Shown: piece by piece, positions 57,772 through 64,000 of the stretch
Layout: each line of letters opens with the position of its first letter
How positions within the stretch are numbered: the stretch's first letter is position 1
NCBI RefSeq assembly: GCF_009299835.1
Contig: NZ_VKCZ01000019.1
Coordinates: 310,001-374,000 of the forward strand
Length of the DNA: 64,000 nt
Direction of reading: 5' to 3'
Source: Microlunatus speluncae
GTDB taxonomy: Bacteria; Actinomycetota; Actinomycetes; Propionibacteriales; Propionibacteriaceae
Made by a program: the position numbers and the translations under genes
Notes under the pieces: generated by a model
What the model was told of the DNA's origin: nothing
The model's database searches: none
The model's input: only the letters and a program-made list of their open reading frames with translations

Positions 57772-60543
57772 TCAGGGCGTACGGAGCCGGATCTGGTCCC
57801 GGAGCTCGCCGCGGGAGGCGATGCCGAGCTTCGTATAGACGTGCCGGAGGTGATACTCCACCGTCTTCGGGCTGAGGAACAGGGCGGCGGCCGCCTCCCG
57901 GGTGGTCCGCCCGTCGGCCAGCAGCAGGGCGATCTGCAACTCGCGGGCGGTCAGCTCCAGCACCGGGCCGAGGTCGCGGCGATGGACGGTGACGCCGGTG
58001 GCGTTGAGTTCGGCGAGGGCGACGTCGGCCCACAGCGGCGCGCCCAGCCGTTCGAACGTCTGCAGCGCGACCCGCAGTTGATCACGGGCCGCGGCCCGGC
58101 GGCGGTTCCGGCGCAGCAGCTGGCCGACGACGAGTCGGGTCCGCGCCTCCTCGTACCGGTCCAGGGTGCGGCCGTGCAGCTCCAGGGCGCGCGCCAGCAG
58201 GCCGGTCAGCTCGGCCGGCGCGGCGAGCAGGGCCCGGACCCGGACGGCGCGGGCCAGCGACCAGGGCTGGCCCTTCCGCTCGGCACCGGCCAGGTAGTCC
58301 GGGGCGATCGCCGCGGCCTCCGCCGGCCGGCCGGTCCGGCACAACGCCTCGACCAGCTCCGGAACGGGGGACAGGTCGACGTCCAGCACGCCGCGCTCCC
58401 GGAGCCAGGAGTCGAGGGCCCGGAAGGAGGCGATCGCGGTCTCGGTCCGGCCCTGGGACAGCTCGAGCTCGGCCCGGCCGAACCGGGTCCAGGCGGTCGC
58501 CATGTGCAGGTCGTGGGTCGCGGCCAGCTGCCGGGCCTCCGCGCCGTGCCGGTCGCTCTCCTCGCTCCGGCCCATCCGCGCGGCGAGCCAGCTGAGGCCG
58601 GCCAGCGCGGCCCCGAGTTCGGTCGCCTGACCGAACTCGCGGGCCAGGGCGACCGCCTCGCCGTAGCCGGCCTCGGCCCGGGTCCAGCGGTCGGTGGTCG
58701 CGTCGTCGCGGGCCAGATGCCAGAGCAGGTGCGGCAGCGCGCCGATCGCCGAGGCCCGCCGGCGCCGGTCGACCGCGTGCGCGACGAGGTCCCGGCCGGC
58801 GTCGCTCTCCCGCAGGAACAGCGGGCCGAGCACGTCCCAGGCCAGCAGCGCGTCGTTCGCGTCGCCGAGCGCGGCCAGTCGGTCCACCCCGGACCTGAGC
58901 ATCGCGGCGCCGGGCCGGCCGGCCACGATCCGGGCCATCCCGAGGGCGATCCAGGCCACCGCCGCCGCCCGCTCGGCGACCAGGTCTTGGTCCGCCTGCT
59001 GGTCCGGGCCGCCGTCCCGGGCGGCCAGCAGCCGTTCGATCCGGTCGGCCGCGGCTCCGGCCCCGGCGATGTCCAGCAGCATGAACGACACTTCGACCGC
59101 GTCGGCGTACAGCACCAGGGCCTCATCGGGAGCCCGGTCCCGGGCGGCGTCCGCGGCGCCGACCAGCAGAGCGTGGGCCGCGCGCAGCGAGCCGCCGCGC
59201 GCGGTCGCCAGCCCGGCCAGGCCCTCGGCCCAGGCGACCAGGGAGGCCGATCGGTCGTGCCGGACCGCCCGCCCGGCCAGCTCCACCGTCAGCCGGTCGT
59301 CGCCGGCCGACCAGGCCGCTTCCGCCCCGCGCAGATAGCGCTCACCCCGGTCCTGATGTCCCGGCGACAGGGACGCGGCCCGGGCGTAGGCACCGGCGGC
59401 GACGGCGTACGCCCCTCGGTCCGCGGCCCGGCGCCCGACGGCGGCCATCGCCCGGGCCACCGGCTCCGCGGTGCCCAGGGTCGACGCGCTCAGCTGCCAG
59501 GCCCGAAGATCATGATCGCCGGCGGGCAGTGCCGCGGCGACCAGTCGGTGGGTTCGGCGCCGTTCGGCACCGGTGGCCGCGGCGTAGACCGCCGATCGCA
59601 TCAGGGAGTGCTGGAAGACGATCCGGGTCCCGGTGGTGCTGACCAGGCCGGCTGCCTCCGCGCGTTCGATCGCGCCCAGGTCCTGGCCCGTACCGGCGCA
59701 GACCCGGGCAATCAGGTCCAGGTCGCCGTCGGTGACGGCGGCCAGCAGCAGCACCGAACGGTCGTCCGGCGAGAGGTCGGACAGTCGGCGGCCGAAGGTC
59801 TCGGCGATCACGGCCGGCACCGGCAGTGGCAGCGGGAAGTCGCCCGGCTGGTCGTCGATCCCGGCCGGGTCCCGGGCCAACTCCCGGATCGCCAGCGGAT
59901 TGCCGCCGGCGATCCTGATCACCCGGTCCCGCCGGGCCCCGGTCAACGGTGCCGGTGCCGTCGCCTCGGCCAGGTCCGCCGCGGCCGCGGCGTCGAGCCC
60001 GGACAGCGGCAGCCGCGGCAGGTCGTCGGGCGACCAAGGAGGCTGGTCCTCGGTCCGGCTCGCCGCCAGGACGAAGACCGGATCGGCGAGCAGCCGTCGC
60101 CCGGTGAAGGCGACCGCCTCGGCGGAGGCCCGGTCGACCAGGTGCAGGTCGTCGACGACGAGACCGATCGGGCCCTCCTCGGCTGCCTGGGTGACCAGGG
60201 TCAGCACGCCCGCGCAGACGGCGAACCGGTCGATGCTGCCGCCCCGGCGCAGCGCCAGCGCGATGCCGAGAGCCTCCGCCTGCGGCTCCGGCAGCCGGTC
60301 GAGGCGATCAAGGACCGGCCGCAGCAGCCCGGCCAGCCCGGCGAAGGGGAGGTCCCGTTCGAGCTCGGTGCCGGTCACCCGGAGCAGCCGGAAGGCGGTC
60401 GCCCGCTCCGTCGCGTACTCCAGCAATCGGGTCTTGCCGATGCCCGCCTCACCGGTCAGCAGCAGCGCGCCGCCGCGACTCACCGTCGCGTCCGCGAGCA
60501 GCGTGTCGACCGCTCGCTGTTCGGCCCCCCGACCTATCAGCAT
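57772..60543 (-). CDS. Large LuxR-family regulator with AAA/NACHT-type ATPase (LAL)
   Basis: 923 residues. Walker A GEAGIGKT (residues 31-38), Walker B IGLVVDDLH (126-133), long helical repeat region (about 330-840), and C-terminal LuxR helix-turn-helix (LTARELQIALLLADGRTTRE, SPKTVEYHLRHVYTKLGI). Relatives (MalT-like LALs) bind ATP and an inducer to activate sugar or secondary-metabolite genes. TACACT (60557-60552 on minus) is eight bases before the ATG with no Shine-Dalgarno, suggesting a leaderless message. Divergent from a methyltransferase. Confidence 0.93.
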   Translation of the reverse strand: MLIGRGAEQRAVDTLLADATVSRGGALLLTGEAGIGKTRLLEYATERATAFRLLRVTGTELERDLPFAGLAGLLRPVLDRLDRLPEPQAEALGIALALRRGGSIDRFAVCAGVLTLVTQAAEEGPIGLVVDDLHLVDRASAEAVAFTGRRLLADPVFVLAASRTEDQPPWSPDDLPRLPLSGLDAAAAADLAEATAPAPLTGARRDRVIRIAGGNPLAIRELARDPAGIDDQPGDFPLPLPVPAVIAETFGRRLSDLSPDDRSVLLLAAVTDGDLDLIARVCAGTGQDLGAIERAEAAGLVSTTGTRIVFQHSLMRSAVYAAATGAERRRTHRLVAAALPAGDHDLRAWQLSASTLGTAEPVARAMAAVGRRAADRGAYAVAAGAYARAASLSPGHQDRGERYLRGAEAAWSAGDDRLTVELAGRAVRHDRSASLVAWAEGLAGLATARGGSLRAAHALLVGAADAARDRAPDEALVLYADAVEVSFMLLDIAGAGAAADRIERLLAARDGGPDQQADQDLVAERAAAVAWIALGMARIVAGRPGAAMLRSGVDRLAALGDANDALLAWDVLGPLFLRESDAGRDLVAHAVDRRRRASAIGALPHLLWHLARDDATTDRWTRAEAGYGEAVALAREFGQATELGAALAGLSWLAARMGRSEESDRHGAEARQLAATHDLHMATAWTRFGRAELELSQGRTETAIASFRALDSWLRERGVLDVDLSPVPELVEALCRTGRPAEAAAIAPDYLAGAERKGQPWSLARAVRVRALLAAPAELTGLLARALELHGRTLDRYEEARTRLVVGQLLRRNRRRAAARDQLRVALQTFERLGAPLWADVALAELNATGVTVHRRDLGPVLELTARELQIALLLADGRTTREAAAALFLSPKTVEYHLRHVYTKLGIASRGELRDQIRLRTP

Positions 60544-60577
60544 GTACGTCGAGTGTAGGGAGCGCCGCTGCCCGGCG

Positions 60578-60617
60578 GAGCAAGATCGAGATTCCCGTCG
60601 AGCAAGATCGAGATTCC
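60578..60617. promoter_or_regulatory. 18-bp direct repeat in divergent promoter region
   Basis: GAGCAAGATCGAGATTCC occurs at 60578-60595 and identically at 60600-60617, period 22 bp, two helical turns. It lies upstream of the LuxR-type regulator's -10 and between divergent genes, as expected of a regulator binding site in tandem. Confidence 0.6.
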
Positions 60618-60712
60618 TAGGGGGCCGCCCTGATGCGCGTCGGGCCCGGGGCGGCGGATTCTCGAGCAGGGCCCGGACGATCCGGGTGCCGCCTTCACAG
60701 GAGAAGATGATC

Positions 60713-61792
60713 ATGACAGCAACCACCGACAAGCCCGCGCTCGACGAGCAGAAGCTGATGGGCTTCGTCTTCCGGGCCGTCGACGAGGTGGGCGCCACGC
60801 TGAACTGCGCCCTCGTCGTGATGGGTGATCGCCTCGGTTACTACCGGGCGCTTGCCGATCACGGCCCGCTGGCCGCGCCCGACCTGGCCCGGCTGACCGG
60901 GACCGGCGAGAAGTACGCCCGGGAGTGGCTGAACGCCCAGGCCGCCGGCGGCTTCGTCAGCTACGATCCCGCGGCCGGCCGCTACACGCTGCCGCCCGAG
61001 CACGCGGTCGCCCTCACCGACGAATCCTCGCCGGCGTTCCTGCCCGGCTTCTTCCAGATCGCCTTCGGCACCGTCCGGGACGCCGACCGCATCTTCGAGC
61101 TCGCCCGGGACGGCGACGGGCTCGGCTGGGGTGACCACAACGGCGACGTCCACGACGGCTGCGAGCGGTTCTTCCGGCCCGGCTACGCCGCCAACCTGAT
61201 CAACGGCTGGCTGCCCGCCCTGGACGGGGTGACGGCCAAGCTGGAGGCCGGCGCCAAGGTGGCCGACCTCGGCTGCGGCCACGGGTCCTCGACGATCTTG
61301 ATGGCGCAGGCCTATCCGCGCTCGACGTTCGTCGGGATCGACGCGCACGCCGGCTCCATCGCCACCGCCCGCCGCCGCGCGGAGGACGCCGGGGTGGCCG
61401 ACCGGATCACCTTCGAAGCCGCGTCGGCGACCGGCTTCACCGGCTCCGGCTACGACCTGGTGACGACCTTCGACGCCCTGCACGACATGGGCGATCCGGT
61501 CGGCGCCGCCCGCCAGGTGGCCGCCGCGCTCGCCGCGGACGGGACCTGGATGGTGGTCGAACCGGCCGCCGGTGATCGGGTCGAGGACAACTTCAACCCG
61601 GTCGGCCGGGCCTACTACGGCTTCTCCACCCTGCTCTGCACGCCGGCCTCGCTGGCCCAGGAGGTCGGTCTCGCGATCGGCACCCAGGCCGGCCCGGCCA
61701 AGATCAACGACATCGTGTCCGCCGCCGGCTTCGGCCGGTTCCGGATCGCGGCACAGACGCCGTTCAACAACGTGCTGGAGATCCGCCGGTAG
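60713..61792 (+). CDS. SAM-dependent methyltransferase with N-terminal winged helix (Rv2258c-like)
   Basis: 359 residues. Winged-helix dimerisation region (LTGTGEKYAREWLNAQAAGGFV, about residues 55-80), then Rossmann methyltransferase with motif I VADLGCGHGSSTILMA, acidic VGIDAHAGS, and motif IV TTFDALHDMGDP. Small-molecule O-methyltransferase type; acceptor unknown. AGGAG lies nine bases before ATG 60713, better than for the ATG at 60707 in the same ATGATCATG. Probably controlled by the divergent LuxR regulator. Confidence 0.9.
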   Translation: MTATTDKPALDEQKLMGFVFRAVDEVGATLNCALVVMGDRLGYYRALADHGPLAAPDLARLTGTGEKYAREWLNAQAAGGFVSYDPAAGRYTLPPEHAVALTDESSPAFLPGFFQIAFGTVRDADRIFELARDGDGLGWGDHNGDVHDGCERFFRPGYAANLINGWLPALDGVTAKLEAGAKVADLGCGHGSSTILMAQAYPRSTFVGIDAHAGSIATARRRAEDAGVADRITFEAASATGFTGSGYDLVTTFDALHDMGDPVGAARQVAAALAADGTWMVVEPAAGDRVEDNFNPVGRAYYGFSTLLCTPASLAQEVGLAIGTQAGPAKINDIVSAAGFGRFRIAAQTPFNNVLEIRR

Positions 61793-61810
61793 GCGTCCGG
61801 AGAACGACCA

Positions 61811-61852
61811 GGTGTGAATTCCGGCCGGCTGCTCTCGGCCGGAATTCACACC
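61811..61852. terminator. Bidirectional terminator-like hairpin
   Basis: Arms GGTGTGAATTCCGGCCG (61811-61827) and its exact complement (61836-61852) flank an 8-base loop, between convergent genes ending at 61792 and 61875. The sequence is not of the TTGTCAGA family. Confidence 0.85.
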
Positions 61853-61874
61853 GTGAGCTGGTGCGGCGGGGAGG

Positions 61875-62552
61875 TCAGACCCAGATCGCCGCGGCGGGAC
61901 CAGGATCGAACTGCTCGGGCACTGGCGGATAGGAGACAGCCAGGTTCGCGGCGAACCGAGCGGCGGTCCAGGACGCGGCCGCGGCGTCGAGCACATCGTC
62001 GACGGCGGCCGATGCTCCGGCGAGCCCCAGCTCCGAGGGAAGGTCGATCCCGACGTCCGCGAGAAGGCGTCGGCGCTCCTCGGCACCCGCCCAGGTCGAC
62101 TTCGCGAAGTCCAGCGGACGTCCGGCCATCGTGGCGAAACAGACCTCTGGATGCACTTCGATCACAACCCGGTCCATGGTCCTGATCCAGGCGTCGACCT
62201 CGAGGATCTTGGCCCCGAGCGCGTAGGCCTGCCGGCTGAGCCCTTTGCCCGTGGCCGATCGGTTGAGGGCCGTCGCTTCCGCGTGAGTGGCCGCGAGGAG
62301 TGCCGCCCGGACCGGCGTGACGAAGACGGAGGAGGCGCGCTTGCCGACCCGGCCGCGAGCGAGCACATCCGCCTGTCGTGCACCGGTGAGCGGCAAGCCG
62401 ATGGGGATGTCGATCGCGACGACCTCGATCGGCCCCTCTGCCTCGGCCGTCGCCACGAGTCGGTCGATCGTTTCGCCGAAATATCCTCGCGGGTCGTTGC
62501 TGACACCCACCCAGCCCTTCTTGCAGGCGTCGACTCCGATCACGCGCGGCAC
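61875..62552 (-). CDS. DUF429 family protein (RNase H-like fold)
   Basis: 225 residues. Begins VIGVDACKKGWVGV, with the first Asp of an RNase H-like site, followed by VVAIDIPIGLP (second Asp), RVGKRASSVFVTPVR, EVDAWIRT and IEVHPEVCFATMAG, all DUF429 hallmarks. Predicted nuclease-like protein of unknown role. GTG start. Convergent with the methyltransferase. Confidence 0.88.
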   Translation of the reverse strand: MPRVIGVDACKKGWVGVSNDPRGYFGETIDRLVATAEAEGPIEVVAIDIPIGLPLTGARQADVLARGRVGKRASSVFVTPVRAALLAATHAEATALNRSATGKGLSRQAYALGAKILEVDAWIRTMDRVVIEVHPEVCFATMAGRPLDFAKSTWAGAEERRRLLADVGIDLPSELGLAGASAAVDDVLDAAAASWTAARFAANLAVSYPPVPEQFDPGPAAAIWV

Positions 62553-62611
62553 GGGTTCACGCTACCCGTAGGGGCTCTGGAGGGAACGCGCTGCGCGTCG
62601 CGAGCGGTCGG

Positions 62612-63166
62612 TTATTCGCCGGGTCGGCCGCCGTAGTCCCAGCGGTGGACCTCGAGCTCGGCGTACCGGCCGGGGGTGAGGACGAGGCGGGCTGCTTCGG
62701 CGTCGGGTGCTTCGGTCAGCGCGATGGTCCCGAGCTGGGTGGTGCCGTCGTCGGCCAGGAGGGGACCGTGGGCGATCAGGGCGTCGCGGCGATCCGGCGG
62801 GATGGGCTCCGACTCGGGGTCCGGGCCGAGGCCGAGGACGAGATAGCGGTTGTGGTCGGTGTAGCCGGCGGGGAATTCCCACATGGTGCGGCCCAGAGTG
62901 TTGTGCCAGCGGCGCAGCATGACGTCGCGATAGACGCCGGCTCGGTAGTTGGGTTCGTCGAAGACGAAGTCGCGGGCGGTGGCCGGGTCGGGCAGATCGA
63001 GGAGGTGCACGCTGCCGATGGCGGTCTCGTTGTCGTCGGCCAGGACCGGGCCGCGGGCGATCATGGCGGCGGAGTAGCGATCCAGGTAGGACCAGTGATC
63101 CTCCAGGAGTTGAGCGCGCAGGACGGCCGAACCGGCCCGGTCCCGGTGGTAGCAGAAGAATTCCAT
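62612..63166 (-). CDS. Double YCII-domain protein
   Basis: 184 residues forming two YciI-like dimeric alpha-beta barrel units. Unit 1 (about 1-95) has HWSYLDRYSAAMIARGPVLADD and unit 2 (about 105-180) RRDALIAHGPLLADDGTTQLGTIAL; both keep the His/Asp pair near the pseudo-active site. Family members are small enzymes or stress proteins. Transcribed from the promoter at 63200-63227 and preceded on the same strand by a TetR gene. Confidence 0.8.
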   Translation of the reverse strand: MEFFCYHRDRAGSAVLRAQLLEDHWSYLDRYSAAMIARGPVLADDNETAIGSVHLLDLPDPATARDFVFDEPNYRAGVYRDVMLRRWHNTLGRTMWEFPAGYTDHNRYLVLGLGPDPESEPIPPDRRDALIAHGPLLADDGTTQLGTIALTEAPDAEAARLVLTPGRYAELEVHRWDYGGRPGE

Positions 63167-63199
63167 GGACCCTCCAGTCGAGCATGTTGATCTGATCCT

Positions 63200-63227
63200 A
63201 AACTATATGCCGTATAGGTCAGGTCAA
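63200..63227 (-). promoter_or_regulatory. Promoter and TetR-type operator of the YCII gene
   Basis: On the minus strand TTGACC (63227-63222), 16-bp spacer, TAGTTT (63205-63200). Within the spacer, CTATA (63203-63207), TGCCG, TATAG (63213-63217) is a 15-bp dyad, suitable for a TetR dimer that would block the promoter. The TetR gene ends 32 bp upstream. Confidence 0.65.
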
Positions 63228-63258
63228 GGAATGCAGGGAGGTGCCATCGGCCCGACAA

Positions 63259-63930
63259 CTACCGGGGTTGGGCGGCCACGGAGCGGATGCCGCCGATGAT
63301 CAGGTCGATCCCGAGCCGGTAGTACTCGTCGACGTCCTGTGGGGTGGTCAGTGGTTCGAGGGCGCCGTAGACATTCGGGAAGCGGTCGGGGTCGACCGCT
63401 GTCCGGAATGCCGCCAGGTGATCGCCGGCGTCGGCGGTCGCGGCGGGGTCGTGCCGGGGTTCGTACTCGGCCAGGACCGCGACGGCCTGCACGGCCTGTT
63501 GGGCCAGGTACGCACTGAGCCGGAGGTCGAGGCCGGCCAGTCGGCCGCAGTCGAGCATGATCTCGAGCGCCGCGAGATAGTTGGGCAACGGCACGATCCG
63601 TTCGATCACCATGCGGCCCATCCACGGATGGGCCCGGAGCAGCCGCACCAGTGCGGTCAGGGCGCCCCGGTAGCGCTCCTCCCAGGCCTGGCCGGGAGAG
63701 TCGGCGAATTCGGCCTCGACCACCACCTGCTCGGCCATCGCCTCGAGCAGTTGATCTTTGTCGTCGAAGTGCCAGTACAGGGCCATCGGCGTCACCGACA
63801 GCTCCCGGGCGAGCCGGCGCATCGACACCGCGTCGATCCCTTCCCGATCGGCGATGATCACCGCGCGGGAGAGGATTTCCCGCGCGGACAAACCGGGCCG
63901 GGTCGCCGCTCGCGGGGAGGACTTCTTCAC
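63259..63930 (-). CDS. TetR-family transcriptional regulator
   Basis: 223 residues. N-terminal HTH AREILSRAVIIADREGIDAVSMRRLARELSVTPMALYWHF is classical TetR; the C-terminal half matches the TetR_C_1 ligand-binding type (EYYRLGIDLIIGGIRSV). GTG 63930 overlaps the stop of the upstream gene (GTGA). Likely represses the YCII gene through the dyad at 63203-63217. Confidence 0.93.
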   Translation of the reverse strand: MKKSSPRAATRPGLSAREILSRAVIIADREGIDAVSMRRLARELSVTPMALYWHFDDKDQLLEAMAEQVVVEAEFADSPGQAWEERYRGALTALVRLLRAHPWMGRMVIERIVPLPNYLAALEIMLDCGRLAGLDLRLSAYLAQQAVQAVAVLAEYEPRHDPAATADAGDHLAAFRTAVDPDRFPNVYGALEPLTTPQDVDEYYRLGIDLIIGGIRSVAAQPR

Positions 63931-64000
63931 GCTCGCACCGTACGACAGTTGGCGGCGTGAATCCCCTGGAACACGACGTGGGCGCCGATGGTGAACGCAG
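63927..64000 (-). CDS. C-terminal end of an unidentified protein (partial)
   Basis: The minus-strand frame reads AFTIGAHVVFQGIHAANC then RTVRA and a TGA that overlaps the TetR GTG start by 4 bp. The overlap and protein-like composition support a real upstream gene in the same operon. Too short to identify. Confidence 0.45.
   Translation of the reverse strand, partial: AFTIGAHVVFQGIHAANCRTVRA

Noticed and set aside
60578..60617. Direct repeats as possible CRISPR or attachment site
   Set aside because: Only two units with a 4-bp gap and no integrase; a regulatory site fits better.
1..64000. tRNA, rRNA, riboswitch, origin or prophage features
   Set aside because: I looked for tRNA-like cloverleafs and conserved RNA motifs in the intergenic gaps and saw none; no integrase, phage or replication genes are present.

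Overview
The window is G+C-rich (roughly 70% by eye) and reads as chromosome of a soil-type actinobacterium, probably Propionibacteriales (Microlunatus/Kribbella-like). This rests on the 180-kDa type NAD-glutamate dehydrogenase, DUF2505 and DUF6153-type proteins, MmyB-type and large LuxR-type regulators, many Tat lipoproteins, leaderless promoters, and five CUT1 sugar importers that all lack their own ATPase. The order and genus are inferences. I see no rRNA, tRNA, CRISPR array, prophage or transposase.

Layout. 1-4.46 kb (minus): sugar ABC operon with a GH63-like hydrolase and an SGNH esterase, facing an AraC regulator (4.55-5.42). 5.5-8.4 kb: methyltransferase, gene-poor stretch, DUF2505 protein, iron-siderophore binding lipoprotein with a DtxR-type box. 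8.4-16.2 kb: NAD-glutamate dehydrogenase, PHP phosphoesterase, amidohydrolase, GntR regulator. 16.4-22.7 kb: opine-dehydrogenase-like gene, ABC importer and FAD/NAD(P) protein in one tight operon. 22.9-24.1 kb: DUF305 and DUF6153-like pair. 24.2-27.4 kb: another sugar importer. 27.4-32.4 kb: HxlR/FMN reductase pair, GIY-YIG gene among short repeats, Tat metallophosphoesterase, MmyB-type regulator/SDR pair. 32.4-38.7 kb (minus): sugar importer, IclR regulator and large FAD oxidoreductase; then PhoD phosphatase. 40.5-41.2 kb: Phd/VapC toxin-antitoxin. 41.4-43.5 kb: orphan family 5 binding lipoprotein. 43.7-56.2 kb: a divergent glycan/uronate-type locus (aminotransferase, regulator, double amidohydrolase, heparinase-like lyase, Gfo/Idh/MocA dehydrogenase and binding protein on minus; two permeases and a secreted alpha/alpha-barrel protein on plus). 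56.3-64.0 kb: CGNR regulator, AAC(3)-like protein, giant LuxR regulator, methyltransferase, DUF429, double YciI protein, TetR.

How the genes work together. Most of the window serves uptake and breakdown of carbohydrates, with one local regulator per locus. The importers must share an ATPase encoded elsewhere (as MsiK does in Streptomyces). The heparinase-like locus is a plausible undescribed catabolic pathway: lyase, dehydrogenase, aminotransferase and hydrolase are translationally coupled, and the transporter is split across a bidirectional promoter.

The most unusual signals are not genes. The hexamer TGATCA occurs about 140 times by my hand count, where about 4 are expected from base composition. 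A 19-bp repeat, CCCTTCGACAGGCTCAGGG, is scattered between and inside genes and surrounds a GIY-YIG nuclease gene. Perfect palindromes bounded by TTGTCAGA...TCTGACAA follow several genes. An identical ATGCG-N5-CGCAT dyad precedes both the FAD oxidoreductase and the PhoD gene.
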